From the NCBI GenBank assembly GCA_965153355.1, contig OZ231127.1, positions 91,202,001 to 91,266,000 on the forward strand: a stretch of DNA of 64,000 nt. Reading direction: 5' to 3'. Positions within the stretch are counted from its first letter, which is position 1; each line of letters starts with the position of its first letter. This document shows, one piece after another, positions 1 to 47,483 of the stretch. The notes beneath the pieces were generated by a model. The model had not been told where the DNA came from. It saw only the letters and a program-made list of their open reading frames with translations, and did no database searches. Made by a program: the position numbers and the translations under genes. The stretch is from Flaccisagitta enflata. Its lineage: Eukaryota; Chaetognatha; Sagittoidea; Aphragmophora.

Positions 1-444
1 GACACAGTTGGAGTCCTATGGTCATTTCTTTTTTACAGGTCTGCTTATACCTATTTGGTACTAATATAAAAAAATTTTGCGATGATTATTTCCATTTTAT
101 CTTGTCCTTTACAAAAATGTTGTAAAAAATGTCAGGTTACAATGAAAACTTAGAAAAATTGACTGTAAAATTTATTTTTTCTATTTATGGCACTTCCTGT
201 TGAAGTTAAAGGATGAAATTTTTACTGTAGTTGGGGGGAACATCCACCTACGTGCACACCAAATTTCATAACATTTGGTCAAAGTTAAGTATCGATTTTG
301 TAAATTTTTCGAATTCCAACATGCTCATTTGCCATTTTTGAAAAAAACATTTTCAAACCGCGGAATAACAAATCTCCAACGCGGATGAACATTTTGCATT
401 TCTGAAAACATCAGACCTGGAAAAATGTATTTTAGTAATGTCTG
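1..444. other. AT-rich noncoding DNA
   Basis: No coding frame, splice pattern or recognisable repeat was found here. It precedes a local tandem duplication. Confidence 0.5.
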
Positions 445-674
445 ATGTTTTTGTTTTTTCTATTTTTTCATTTTCCATGCAAATTTGTTATTCCGCGCTC
501 AGTTGGGTCTCATCAATTTCACGCACATCAAAATAAGCAAAATGTAAAACTTGAAAGCTTAGTTTTTGTTTTTTCTATTTTTTCATTTTCCATGCAAATT
601 TGTTATTCCGCGCTCAGTTGGGTCTCATCAATTTCACGCACATCAAAATAAGCAAAATGTAAAACTTGAAAGCT
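445..674. repeat. 115-bp direct tandem duplication
   Basis: Two near-identical 115-bp copies stand head to tail: the motif CATGCAAATTTGTTATTCCG occurs at 476 and again at 591. The short reading frame across them is a by-product of the duplication. Confidence 0.85.
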
Positions 675-1615
675 TAGTTTTTAAATAAGGTTTCGAATAA
701 GAATGAAACCCTTAATGATGAATATCAATAAATGATTAAACCAAGAATTATAATCAATACTAAAATTGATACTTGTTTACTTTATTGCTTGCTAGATTGC
801 TATCTAGTTTGCTTGCTTTCTCACAAAAAAAAAGGAAAAAAGGAGATGAGACATTGAACAAATGAGATAAAAAAGAAAGACTACGCCTCATACCGGACCT
901 AAAAATAGTCACTCGCAGGTGGGCAGGGGCAGTAATGAGGTAGGTTGGCCGTGTAGAGACTGGACAGGAGCAGTACGGATCAGAAAATGTTTGATTTCAC
1001 ATGTACAGACAAACCCTTCTACGAAAACGCCCTCTTACCACCTTGGAAAAAAGTATACCGACTTAAGATATTTCCGCTTCTAGAATAGCTAGAAACTTTT
1101 AAAAAAAAAATTAATCTTTGTTAAATCGTCTCCAGAATGAATGCAATCTGGTTCTGATTTTGAAAACATTCATTTTTGAAAATGCGGAAAAAATGAAACA
1201 TGAAAAAGTTAATTCTATAGTGACAGTTTTTATTAAAGATATCTTGGCTTCTAAAAAAGCAAGACACTTTTGCAAAAAAAAAACAAATTAATCTCCATCA
1301 AAAAATCATTAAGATGAGCGCAATCTGGTTTCTGTAGCTTTAATTGTTTAGAAGTTACAAGCAAAACAATAAACTAATATCCAGAACAATTGATATAAAA
1401 AAGTTGGTTTAACATATGTGAAACCAAATCTTTTACAAAATAAAAAGCTGTATATAGTGCTTGAAATATAGAAAACTCAAATCATCAGTAAAATAGAGAC
1501 ATCATATTACCTCCTTGCACTTTCAGTATAAGGTTTTGGTCAATACTTGGTAAATTAATCAATAAACTGCCTAGGTGTCGGTATACTTTCTTCCAAGATT
1601 GTACAGTTGCTTTGC
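675..1615. other. Noncoding, with a degenerate Helitron-like fragment
   Basis: AT-rich sequence without a gene. Around 905-985 the phrases GGTGGGCAGGGGCAG and GGACAGGAGCAGT match the 5' part of the Helitron-like family seen many times later in the window, so a decayed copy is likely. Nothing else is supported. Confidence 0.4.
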
Positions 1616-1788
1616 AAGCGACAAGAATGAAAGAAAGAAAGGAAGAAAGAAAGAATGAGTGAATGAAGGAATGAAAGGATGAAAGAAAGAAAGGAAGGAA
1701 GGAAGGAAGGAAGGAAGGAAAGAAGGAAGGAAGGAAGGAAGGAAGGAAGGAAGGAGGGAAGGAAGGAAGGAAGAAAGAGAGAGAGCGA

Positions 1789-1848
<60 letters not shown>

Positions 1849-1861
1849 AAAATAGAAAGAG

Positions 1862-1908
<47 letters not shown>

Positions 1909-1945
1909 AAAAGAGAGAAAGAAAGAAAGAATGAGAGAAAGAATG
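1616..1945. repeat. (GAAA/GAAG)n purine microsatellite
   Basis: About 330 bp of GAAA and GAAG tetranucleotides with a few GAGA interruptions. The long minus-strand Phe/Leu/Ser frame through it is a repeat artefact. Confidence 0.95.
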
Positions 1946-2873
1946 ACAGATAGAAAGATAGTAAAACCGTAAAAGAGAATGTTGGGTTACAAGTACCATT
2001 AAGTAAAACGCTGGTAAGGAAAAACTTTGTCAGGTAGATTTATGACAAGTTGAAAGAAATGAGAGAAAATTGGGGACCAATTTTCACAAAATCTTTAAAA
2101 TAGTTCTAGAATGCATATGCATATATATCCTTATTAATATAACATACATTGATGTATTTTTCCAGCTGTCAAAAAATATTTGAACTTGAAAAGCTGATCT
2201 ATTGTTAAAATAAGAGTTTTTTAATGATTTCTATTATCTTTTTGCTATAGAATCTTCATAATTTTTAAAATTAGTTATAAGTTGTATATTTATTCATCAA
2301 TTTATTACGTCTACCTTTATCTAATATTTGTCCTGCTTTGATAGGTTATTGAAATATTTTAAACTAAAAAAAATATTCAAAAGATAACATTTTTTAGCAT
2401 AAGAATTAGAAAAAATCTTTAAAAATCTTTAAAAATCTCAAAATTTTATCAGTTTTTATATTCTTCAAATTGAATAATATACTGCTGAATAAGTATAACA
2501 AGGTTTTGAAAAACTTAGTCATCATGTTTTCAGTGAAATAGGTAAACATGTGTAGAAAAGAAAAATAGTTTTTTAAAGAGAAAAATAGCTGTAACTTTTT
2601 TAATCTTTGAGATTTTGCATTAATTTTTTTGCTACTTACATGAAAAAACATATGCTAGCATATGAATCTATTGTTTTGCAGAAAAAAATTACAAAATTTT
2701 TGCTCTTGGTGAAACTGAAGTATTACGATTATTTTCATCGTGTCGTAGACTCAATTCTTCCATCGAGCACTGATACAATGTATTTCAACAAAATGCAAAA
2801 ATCATAAAAGAAACCCTTTTCTGTTTGTCTGGCTTTTTGTCTGTCTCTCTGTATCTCTGTCTCTCTCTTTCTT

Positions 2874-2893
<20 letters not shown>
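1946..2893. other. AT-rich noncoding DNA
   Basis: No gene is visible. It is the upstream flank, or an intron, of the plus-strand gene whose first recognised exon begins near 2939. Confidence 0.5.
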
Positions 2894-2934
<41 letters not shown>

Positions 2935-2938
2935 GGCA

Positions 2939-16712
<13,774 letters not shown>

Positions 16713-16910
16713 GTATTTATTATTCAAAATATGTTTTGAATTTTGTTTATTTAAATGACTTATGTTAACTCAAACGTTTGTTTGTCTTGCTAAGACGTGA
16801 ATCAGTCCATTCTAGATACGTTGATACCAAATGGTCTGTCTTTCCTTTTTAAACCATGCTTCAGCTGATGGTATTTCAATCTGATTTGTTGTAACGACAC
16901 GAAAAACAAC

Positions 16911-17026
16911 GTGGAGGATCTCTGCGTCAGTTTTGGAGGCGAAAGAAGGAGGAAGAGAAGCACGATGGCGGCGGTGATGGTGACGTCGATGATGTCGTCA
17001 GTGGCCACTTGGAGAGGACTTTCAAG
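16911..17026 (+). pseudogene. 5'-truncated copy of exon 2
   Basis: Carries only the last 116 nt of exon 2 with its donor (AAG|GTGAGG at 17027) but no acceptor, because the duplication began inside the exon. It can be used as an exon only if a new acceptor has been recruited. Confidence 0.7.
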
Positions 17027-17944
17027 GTGAGGGCGACCACATCACTATTGGCTATTACCATTGGCTTAAATCCTGATTTGCATATTGCAGTTTTTCTTTC
17101 AAAAACTCGGTAAGAAACCGAGAAACAAGAAAGGAATAAATCTTTGAACATAAATTCTTACGTCCAGAGAAAGGCCGAATAAGGTCGTAATAACAATTCA
17201 GTTTAACATCAATGTATGATTACATCCAAAATCTTACTCCCAATTACACGATTGCATTTTGTTCTAAAAGACAAACTTAAATGGAAAACGGCCTTTGACG
17301 ATCGTGATGATTGTGGCCCTTCTGCTAGAAGTTCTGGCGGTAGCCAAACCGGCTTGATTGTTTGAGGATAAGTGGGAACAGATCCTCCAAATGGACCAAT
17401 ACGACAATACGAGCTTCATTCATTCTTGGGCAGCTTTCTGCTAAAGATAATGTGTCATTCTAAGAGGGAGAACTGCTGTAACACAGGGGGGGCCGGCAAC
17501 CCCCCAAACATGCCGTAAGAATTGATTTTTTTCTTGTTTCACACAAATTCATGTCCAACTAAGAAGAATCTGCTGTCAAATCAATTCTTACGGCCTAGGA
17601 AGATAGCTAAAATCAATTTTAGTAATATCAAAAATTAAGAAAACCAGATTGCAGTGGCAATCGTCACAGAAGAGGTTGAGGAAACATTTTATTGTTCTTT
17701 ACAAAATGTAGCAAAGAATAACTCATCGATGTTTCACTTCATCCTCAATTGCACCATGACACGCAAAAAACGGGTTTTGTTAGTAATCGAAGATTACAAA
17801 TTGATCAAAGAATTTCTTGATAGTGACTTTTTCTGACTATAAAAAGTTCAAAAATCAAAACTGAGAGGTAGAATTCGTTCAATAGAAAAAAGTCGTACTC
17901 TAAAAGAGCTCTTTAGACATTATCAGCCTCCTTCCTCCTCTGGC

Positions 17945-18511
17945 TGTAACAGGGTGAGCATAAAGTTTCGTACTTGGTCTGTGGCATGAAAACTAAAATT
18001 TGAACCAGAGTATCTCAGTTAGTCATGCTAAAAGTAGAAACTAAGAACAGCTGATAAAATTTCCATACATAGCCATGACGTATACTTAAGAAAAAATAGA
18101 AAATTCGATTTTGACATGATTTTATTTGCAGAGCTGTTTTTATTCAAAAAGGATGGTGGTTGCAACTCTTATGGCCCCTAGATAGAATGTTTGAGAATAA
18201 ATGTATCAAGGGGTGATAGTTAGGTCATCTAGGAGGAGATTCAGTAAACAAAAGTGATATATCAATCAAATTTAGACAAAAGATGCATGTTTTTTCACCA
18301 AAACAGAAATCTGTTGTGACTTTCTACTTACGTCCCTGTCAGTCTAAAAATGTATTCGGCTGTCCACCATTCATCATTTTTTGTTATCTAAAATATGAAA
18401 AATAACCCAGTTTTTAATTTTGAATATTAACTTGAAAGAATTTCTCCAAATATAAGTGTCTTCTCTGTAGATATGATGGCCAGTACGAGATTTTTTGCAC
18501 ACCCTGTTACA
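17945..18511. mobile_element. MITE-like element with TGTAACAGGGTG inverted ends (unit 2)
   Basis: Duplicate of the element at 15286-15852, carried along by the segmental duplication rather than independently inserted. Confidence 0.6.
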
Positions 18512-18633
18512 CTCTAAAATGGCAAACGACAAAAAATATAACGGACATAACGACTAATTGTTAAAGAGTATAAGCTTGACCACTCGGTAATAACAAACTG
18601 ACTGCATCATTCCCCCTAATCGCTAATTTCCAG

Positions 18634-19356
18634 ATGGACGAGTCGTCGATGGAAATGGATAACGACGACTTTCGCGTGAAAACATTGATGGAGGACTTTT
18701 TCCCCGATCCCATCGTGACAAAGACGAAGTTGAAGTCGATGAGAGGCGACAGGACATCGGCGTCATCTACGGAAAGAAACGACGACGACGACGACGAAGA
18801 CGACATATCAACGGACTCGTACGAAAAATACTTTTCACGGCCGAGATGGAAATTGTTGGCCGATTTCGAGACCCAAAGTCAAATGGGTGAAGAATTTTGG
18901 GAAGAAGAAGAGAAACGGCTACGGATGGACGGACACTACCGGCATCCATACGGAGAAAAGAGACTAAAACCGATGGAAAACTGGCACTACGCTATACCGA
19001 GGGATTCGCTATACACAACGGCGTCTAGGCAGAAAACTGGAATCCCTAACGAGTATGACTCGGACTTTGGCGACCGTGTTGCTGCGATAGAAAAGGGTGC
19101 CATTAACGAGGAGGGAGGACGAGAGGCGTTGAAGCAAGAGTGGAAAGAGAGAAGAGAAACCTTGGAAGTGAAGGTGAATGAAGTTGCTGGTAAGCAGGGA
19201 CGAAGTTCGGGAGGGATAATAGATATGAAGGTGGATGAAGTAACTCGTGAGATTGGCCGAAGTTCGGGAGGAATCAGAGGAAGAAGAAACTCGCCGGCGA
19301 AAAGAAGACACAAAGGAATCGCATCATCGCGACTCAATCGCAGAGAAAGATTCTGA
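18634..19356 (+). CDS. Duplicate last exon of the unassigned gene, unit 2
   Basis: Same acceptor (CGCTAATTTCCAG) and the same protein as 15975-16712, but five GAC codons shorter (240 residues). The only other exon change noticed is synonymous (GAA to GAG). Exon 2 could splice to either copy, giving alternative ends that differ only in Asp-run length. Skipping to this copy would also remove the BEL element with the intron. Confidence 0.55.
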   Translation: MDESSMEMDNDDFRVKTLMEDFFPDPIVTKTKLKSMRGDRTSASSTERNDDDDDEDDISTDSYEKYFSRPRWKLLADFETQSQMGEEFWEEEEKRLRMDGHYRHPYGEKRLKPMENWHYAIPRDSLYTTASRQKTGIPNEYDSDFGDRVAAIEKGAINEEGGREALKQEWKERRETLEVKVNEVAGKQGRSSGGIIDMKVDEVTREIGRSSGGIRGRRNSPAKRRHKGIASSRLNRRERF

Positions 19357-19556
19357 GTATTTATTATTCAAAATATGTTTTGAATTTTGTTTATTTAAAT
19401 GACTTATGTTAACTCAAACGTTTGTTTGTCTTGCTAAGACGTGAATCAGTCCATTCTAGATACGTTGATACCAAATGGTCTGTCTTTCCTTTTTAAACCA
19501 TGCTTCAGCTGATGGTATTTCAATCTGATTTGTTGTAACGACACGAAAAACAACAC

Positions 19557-20318
19557 AACAGAGGAAATTTGTTAGCATTTGTAATGATGTGATCATTAAA
19601 TTCGCTCACAACATGTAGATATATATTGATAAAACCGAGAAAAAAAATCGCTGGAAAGTAGACCCTGGTATATAGGGTTTAAACAACAACTAGATATATA
19701 GAAAATATAGACTAGAACGGCATTCATCTGAAAAATCTAGATAGCGAAAAATTGAAAGTGTAACAACTTTTTAAATCAGGTCGTTGTGGAAAGGGAAACT
19801 AGATTTTTGAATTTTGGCGGCCGAAAAACGATGGGAACAGAAGAAAACTCGCTCTGTATTACCAACAGTTCAAACCTGTACAAGCACAGCACTGATGAGG
19901 CATCAATTGTCAGTCATGACTCACAAGCAAACATTTCTTAGAATATTACTAGAAACATAGTTATAAAGGTCGTCTGACAGTCAGTGGGCCACTTTCATGA
20001 AACCACAGACCGGTTGTAAACTCAGCCGCCACAAAAACTACAAACTTCGCTCAAACGAATTGCACATTGCACAACTACATCCCAATATTGCGCACAAATA
20101 CAAATCGTGCACAAATATCAACAAAAAAATTGGAAATAAGAAAAAAATCCATATCATTTTGATGGGGTCGGATAGAAAAAAAACAATGATAGAAATGTAG
20201 AGAACAAGAACTATCAAAAACACAAAACCGTCAAACATTACACATGGTGTAATGTGTGCATGTATGTAGACTTGTAGTATCAATGAGACATTGTTGACCA
20301 ACTAAAAATTTTCTGTGG
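19557..20318. other. Noncoding gap between convergent genes
   Basis: No gene is visible. The plus-strand unassigned gene and the minus-strand AMP deaminase gene end towards each other here, so it should hold both 3' untranslated regions. Confidence 0.45.
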
Positions 20319-41602
<21,284 letters not shown>

Positions 41603-41824
41603 CTGCAAATCATTTGTACAGACAAAATGAAAACATAACATCTCTGTAGCGGGAACTGACAGCAATCCCCCCCACATCCCTTGTAACCAAATGCACATAT
41701 TCAGTTTCCATCTTTTGGCTGAGGTACTTGTTTTACTGTCTTTTTAATCGCGTGCTACGCGACTCTAGAGCCCGCTTTGTCGGTACGTCCGTCGCGTTGG
41801 TCATTATACCACTCTTTACTTTTT

Positions 41825-42124
41825 GGGCAGCGGCCCTGAGGGGGACGAAGTCCTGTGGAACACAGAGGACTTTTGTTTGTTTGTTCGTTTATCCATTTGT
41901 CCCCCCCCCCAGGCCCTCAGAGGCCTGATATCTGCCCTCTCAGGCCTGAAATCTGCCCTCTCAGACCTGAAATTTATTCTTTCAGTCCTTAATCTCCCTG
42001 AGAGGACAGATTTCGGGCCTGAGAGGGTAGATTACAGGCCTGTGAGGGCCGGGGGGGGGGGGTGGATAAACGAATGAAAGTCTCTGTGTTCTATAGGACT
42101 TTGTCCCCTTCCGGGCCGCTGCCC
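41825..42124. mobile_element. Foldback-type element, subfamily A
   Basis: Ends GGGCAGCGGCCCTGAGGGGG and its inverse. The left half holds CTCTCAGGCCTGAAATCTGC units, the right half inverted units. Also contains poly-C and poly-G runs. Confidence 0.7.
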
Positions 42125-42222
42125 TGCGTCCGCTCACTCTAATTCACAATCATGCAGAGCAAGGCAACGGCTATTGCTGACCATAAATTGCCCTTGGGCG
42201 ACCTCTTTGTTTATCGTTTTTT

Positions 42223-42732
42223 GGGCAGCGGCCCCGAAGGGGCCGATGACCTATGCTTTCACACAGGAGAAATTTCTCCTTCTCCTTCTTCTCCTTCTTC
42301 TTCGTACCCCCCCCAGACTCCAGGCCCATATCTCAGCCTCAAGACCCAAATCCTAGCCGCGAGGCTCAAATCCCAGCCTGGAGGCTCAAATCCCAGCCTG
42401 TAGGCTCAAATCCCAGCCTGGAGGCTCAAATTCCAGCCTCGAGGCTCAAATCCCAGCCTTGAGGCTCAAATCCCAGCCTCGAGGCTCAAATCCCAGCCTC
42501 GAGCCTCGAATCCCAGTCTCAAGGATCAAATCCCAGCCTCGAGGATCAAATCCCAGCCTCGAGGATCAAATCCCAGCCTCGAGGATCAAATCCCAGCCTC
42601 GAGGATCAAATCCCAGCCTCAAGGCTCAAATCCCAGCCTCGAAGCTCAAATCCTAGCCTCGAGACCCTAATTCCAGCCTTGAGGCTCAAATAAAAACAGC
42701 ATAGGTCATCGGCCCCTTCGGGGCCGCTGCCC
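42223..42732. mobile_element. Foldback-type element, subfamily B (20-bp array)
   Basis: A perfect 35-bp terminal inverted repeat (42223-42257 and 42698-42732, starting GGGCAGCGGCCCCGAAGGGG) encloses about 17 units of AAATCCCAGCCTCGAGGCTC. Each terminus itself contains a hairpin (CGGCCCCGAAGGGGCCG). Confidence 0.85.
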
Positions 42733-42967
42733 CTCTAACCACCTCACACCCACATAAACTCACATAGGGGCAACGGGTACCGCTGACCATCTAACGCTTT
42801 TGCGACTATTTTTTTTTTTTTTTTTTTTGCGGTATTTGGCCTCACTACTCCTACCCAAATGATCAATTGACCTCAAATACAGCCCCTGCCCACCCGCGCG
42901 CGGGTGGTGTAGCCGTGTATCCGGCCTTGTTTCTTAAGGGGCTGATAAATTCATTGGTGACATTGTA

Positions 42968-43567
42968 CAGTACGATGGGAGCAATGACGACCTAGACTGG
43001 AGGATAGATTTTAAGTATCTTAATTTTATTTCTATCACAAATTTTTTGAGATTTAGGCTAATTGATGGATGCCCTATTGAGTGAAAATGTTTGTGTCTCT
43101 CAAACTTCAACTTGCAACTTGACCTCATCAAGACTTCATTTTTCAAAGTTCTAACCTATTTCAATAGATCGGGTGGAAAATTTTATATGATTCTAAAATA
43201 AAAATCAGCTCAATCGGTCCATTTTTACAGATTTTATAGCCATTTTAAGTTTTGCCCAAAAACTAATTTACATAATTTTTGTTTATTAAAGAAAATCATA
43301 AAACCTATAAAAATTATCCGATTGAGCTGATTTTTAAAAAAAAATTGTATAAAATTTTTCGCCCGATCTTATGAAATAGGTTAGAACCTTGAAAAATAAA
43401 GTCTTGATGAGGTCAAGTCACAAGTTGAAGTTTGAGAGACGCAAATGCATTCACTCAATAAAGCCACCCTTAATTAACCTAGATCTTAAATATTTTATGA
43501 TAGAAATGAAACTAAAAAACCTAAAATCTATCCTCCAGTCTAGGTCGTCATTGCTCCCATCGTACTG
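42968..43567. mobile_element. 600-bp palindromic MITE, ends CAGTACGATGGGAGC, TA target
   Basis: Flanked by TA (42966-42967 and 43568-43569). Both arms (about 240 bp) are inverted copies, and the centre repeats ATCAGCTCAATCGG / CCGATTGAGCTGAT. CAGT termini with a TA target fit the Tc1/mariner superfamily. Frames on both arms are mirror images, not genes. Confidence 0.85.
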
Positions 43568-43964
43568 TAAATGGAGACCAAATCATGTTTATAACTACAA
43601 TGAGCCAGTCAAACTATCATACTACAAACGGGGTAAACTTTCCAGTTCGAAATTTTCCACTGGTCGAGTAGTTTTTATAACAATAGATCAAAGAAATTAA
43701 ACCCACATTTTAATTTCTTCATCATTGGATTAAGAAAATGAACCCTGAACACTAATTTCTTTTTAAAAAGAACATGTCATTTTTTTCTTAGGCTCAGTGT
43801 TCTTTTTTCTTGGGCAATGAATGGCTCAAATTGTTCTTATTTTTCTTGTTGCCAAGTTATACAGGAATATTCTTTTATCTGATTACTGAACTCTGATTGG
43901 TAAATGAAAGAGTATGAGAACTAAAATATTGATCATAAAGAAATCATTGAAAACATTGAAAAAT

Positions 43965-44262
43965 AAAGTCCTGACGAAGTCAAGTCACAAGTTTAAAAAT
44001 GAGAGAAGCCAATATGTTCAAGCAATTGAGCAACCTTGAATTAGCAGAGATCTCAATTCTTTTGTAAATCAAATGAAATTAGGATACTTAAAATCTATCC
44101 TTCAGTCTGGGTCGTCTTTGCTCCCATCGTACTGGAGCCAAACAGCGTAGTCAAACGGCACTGTCAAACAGCATTGTCAAACAGCATTGTCAAACCGAGT
44201 TGTCAAACTGAGTTGTCAAACTGAGTTGTCAAACTGAGTTTCATACTGCGTTGTCTGCTTTG
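43965..44262. repeat. MITE arm fragment followed by a 13-bp minisatellite
   Basis: 43965-44135 is a diverged arm of the CAGTACGATGGG MITE. It abuts about 8 units of the 13-mer GTTGTCAAACGGC/GAGTTGTCAAACT (44146-44262), the repeat also seen at 47500-47715. Confidence 0.7.
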
Positions 44263-44441
44263 CTACACGGCTGTTTGTCTCTCATTTTCAGAAAGAAAAA
44301 AAACAACACCTGCATCAAATTTCAACGATTATTGTTATAATTCGAGAACCAACTTATTTACAATTTGAAAAACATTACAACTGAATTGTGATATCTGCAA
44401 ACGTTATTATGAAATGTTTTATCGCCTCGGATCTGAAATGA

Positions 44442-44669
44442 CAGGGTGTGCAAAAAAAAAAAATTTGCAATGGTTACTATAAATTTGACGTATAAGCGTT
44501 TGAAATTTATGAATAGTTTTAAGTCCCACCCTACGCGACATCAGTGTGTCCCTTTTGAAGGCTTTTTATTGCACCTTTCATGATTTTGAACAACAAAAAC
44601 ATATTATAGATTTCAAACATTTTTACACAAAGAATTTTTTTAAATGATTTTTTGATCTTATACACCCTG
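44442..44669. mobile_element. Possible short MITE, CAGGGTGT ends
   Basis: CAGGGTGTGCAAAA...and ...TATACACCCTG form a short inverted pair 228 bp apart. No clear target duplication, so low confidence. Confidence 0.35.
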
Positions 44670-45186
44670 ATAAAAATGTTTCAGACCAAGCACATATGGA
44701 ATGAGTTGTGATAGGGCAGTTCAAAAAGATGCTAGTGAGCACCACAACTGTAAGCAAATCAATCATCAATCGACAATTGAGATATATACCCTTTCAAAAA
44801 TATTATTAATGGTAAAATGATTTATCAATGTAACTGACCACAGAGCAGTAAATTGATTTTAAAACATGGGAGACAACAGTATTGCAACCAGTTTAACAAA
44901 GCTACAGTATACAGTATGGTACAACAGTATTTTACACTTGCATACCTTACAATGTCCTATAAAAACTAAGACAGATGGATGGATAAACGAACCAACACAA
45001 GGTGTAGCGTTGCATGTCCGCAACTACAAAAATATTTCTCATTTTTAAGTGAATCTATTCATCCTGATTTTGCTGATGTACTTTTAATCTAAATTGCAGG
45101 AGGAATGTTGGTGATTATTTTGTTTGTGATAGCAAATGAAAAAAAAACACTTTTCTAGTTTTTTTGTGTTTATTTTTTTGGGGGGG

Positions 45187-45345
45187 GCAATGTACGTAAA
45201 AAAAATAAATCATGCAGCCCCTGGCATATATTTTGGATCAATGGCTTTTGATTTTGGTTGTACAGTTGGCATAAGCAGGGGCAAAGAAATTAAAAAAAAC
45301 TCCTGTTTGGGGTTCTGCTTCGGTAATTATTTCCGAGTCCCGTCT
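45187..45345. repeat. Copy of the BTB gene's 3' flank
   Basis: Closely matches 48045-48187 (AATCATGCAGCCCCTGGCATATATTTTGG ... TTTCCGAGTCCCGTC in both), so a segment next to the BTB gene was duplicated about 2.8 kb away. Confidence 0.85.
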
Positions 45346-45558
45346 CAAGAATCAAATCCCAGCCTCGAGGATCAAATCCCAGCCTCGAGGATCAAATCCC
45401 AGCCTCGAGGATCAAATCCCAGCCTCGAGGATCAAATCCCAGCCTCAAGGCTCAAATCCCAGCCTCGAAGCTCAAATCCTAGCCTCGAGACCCTAATTCC
45501 AGCCTTGAGGCTCAAATAAAAACAGCATAGGTCATCGGCCCCTTCGGGGCCGCTGCCC
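45346..45558. mobile_element. Truncated foldback element, subfamily B
   Basis: About eight 20-bp units plus the right terminus (…GGGGCCGCTGCCC). The left terminus is missing. Copied with its right flank from 42.5-43.5 kb. Confidence 0.8.
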
Positions 45559-46366
45559 CTCTAACCACCTCACACCCACATAAACTCACATAGGGGCAAC
45601 GGGTACCGCTGACCATCTAACGCTTTTGCGACTATTTTTTTTTTTTTTTTTTTTGCGGTATTTGGCCTCACTACTCCTACCCAAATGATCAATTGACCTC
45701 AAATACAGCCCCTGCCCACCCGCGCGCGGGTGGTGTAGCCGTGTATCCGGCCTTGTTTCTTAAGGGGCTGATAAATTCATTGGTGACATTGTACAGTACG
45801 ATGGGAGCAATGACGACCTAGACTGGAGGATAGATTTTAAGTATCTTAATTTTATTTCTATCACAAATTTTTTGAGATTTAGGCTAATTGATGGATGCCC
45901 TATTGAGTGAAAATGTTTGTGTCTCTCAAACTTCAACTTGCAACTTGACCTCATCAAGACTTCATTTTTCAAAGTTCTAACCTATTTCAATAGATCAGGT
46001 GGAAAATTTTATATGGTTTTGAAAAAAAAATCAGCTCAATCGGTTTATTTTTATAGATTTTATAGCCATTTTAAGTTTTGCCCAATAACTAATTTACATA
46101 ATTTTTGTTTATTAAAGAAAATCATAAAACCTATAAAAATTATCCGATTGAGCTGATTTTTAAAAAAAAATTGTATAAAATTTTTCGCCCGATCTTATGA
46201 AATAGGTTAGAACCTTGAAAAATAAAGTCTTGATGAGGTCAAGTCACAAGTTGAAGTTTGAGAGACGCAAATGCATTCACTCAATAAAGCCACCCTTAAT
46301 TAACCTAGATCTTAAATATTTTATGATAGAAATGAAACTAAAAAACCTAAAATCTATCCTCCAGTA
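45559..46366. repeat. Duplicated block including a truncated copy of the 600-bp MITE
   Basis: Matches 42733-43543 nearly base for base, including the poly-T run. The MITE part starts at 45794 and is cut at 46366, before its right terminus. Confidence 0.85.
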
Positions 46367-46786
46367 TAGACATAGAAAAAAAGGGCTATGTTCTTGGAAA
46401 TGCAAAATTTTGCTTTCCAAGAGAGATTAAGAATTTCATGCGAAATGACCTCCCAAATTTGCTGCTCGTGTGCACCTTGACTTAACATGGGAGACAACAG
46501 TATTGCAACTAGTATAACAAAACTACAGTATACAGTATGGTACAACAGTATTTTACACTTACATACCTTACAATGACCTTTAAAAACTAAAAGAAAGACA
46601 AAACTAGCTTAATTTCAGAAATGTGACAGATGCATGGATAAACGAACCAACAGAAGGTGTAGCGTTGAATGTCCGCAACTGCAAAAATATTTTTCATATT
46701 TAAGTGAATCTATTTATCCTGATTTTGTTGATGTACTTTTAATCTAAATTGCAGGAGGAATGTTGGAGATTATTTTGTTTGTGATA
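46367..46786. repeat. Dispersed repeat segments
   Basis: 46370-46490 resembles the intron beside AMPD exon 3 (39290-39420). 46487-46786 resembles 44866-45120. No gene is seen. Confidence 0.65.
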
Positions 46787-47393
46787 CAGTACCTTCCGAG
46801 CAAACCCGGCTAAAACTAGAGGATTGATTTTTGTTACTTTAATTTCATTTCCCAAACTTCATATCTTGTATCAAACTTATCAAAGATACACCTCTTGAAC
46901 ACGCTGTCGCAGTTAACTCGTGAAATCAGCAGCATGAAGACACATGAATGCCGTAACTCCGCACATTAAAGAAAAATTACACAATTTGGGAAGATATGAA
47001 GTTAACAGCTCTCCATCGACCATTAGTTCAAAGTTTTACGGTTATTTTAAATTTTTAATGATAATTGTCTTTAAATAATCTAGGACAATTGTCCTTAAAA
47101 ACTTTAAATAGCCATAAACCTGAAATAATTGTCTCGACTGGAAATGTTCTCTGTAGCTTCATGTCTAGGATAAGTAAAATTTTCTGCTGAATCCAATGGT
47201 CTGGGTTAGAACACTCTGTATTGATGTCTTCATACATTTTGATTTCACAAGTTATTTTTTTTGACAGCTAAATTTGTACAAGGAATGAAGTATCTTTTAA
47301 TTCAATCAAATACAAAAAATGAAGTTTGAAAATGAAATTAAAGTAACAAAAATTAATCCTCTAGTTTTAGCTGGGTTTGCTTGGAAGGTACTG
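46787..47393. mobile_element. 607-bp MITE, ends CAGTACCTTCC, TA target, empty site known
   Basis: Terminal inverted repeats CAGTACCTTCCGAGCAAACC / GGTTTGCTTGGAAGGTACTG type, flanked by TA (46785-46786, 47394-47395). The related sequence at about 45127-45140 reads TTTGTGATAGCAAATG with no insert, i.e. the unoccupied site. Confidence 0.9.
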
Positions 47394-47483
47394 TAGCAAA
47401 TGAAAAAAACCACACTTTTCTAGTTTTTTTCTTTTTTTCTTCTTTTTTTCTTTTGAGCAATATACGTAAAAATCTTTAAAGAG

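Larger units (their letters stand above)
16911..19554 (+). repeat. Tandem duplication, unit 2 (2644 bp, uninterrupted)
   Basis: An exact-order copy of 4039-5058 plus 15267-16910 without the BEL element. It keeps the unoccupied target (GCCTC once, at 17926-17930), so the retrotransposon arrived after the duplication. Confidence 0.92.
41741..42933 (-). mobile_element. Composite Helitron-like element carrying two foldback arrays
   Basis: Reversed copy running from TTTTTAATCGCGTGCTACGC to GCCGTGTATCCGGCCTTGTT. Between its usual GTCGGTACGTCC start and GCCCCTGCCCACCCG end it contains foldback units 41825-42124 and 42223-42732 and the segment GGGGCAACGGGTACCGCTGA. The same arrangement recurs at 58886-59522. 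Confidence 0.65.

Noticed and set aside
1571-1999. Long minus-strand Phe/Leu/Ser reading frame
   Set aside because: Entirely inside a GAAA/GAAG microsatellite; no splice or start context.
42330-42690. CRISPR-like array of 20-bp repeats
   Set aside because: Units are contiguous with no spacers, in a eukaryotic genome, bounded by terminal inverted repeats.
42934-43700. Two similar 70-100-codon frames on opposite strands
   Set aside because: They are the inverted arms of one palindromic MITE, not genes.
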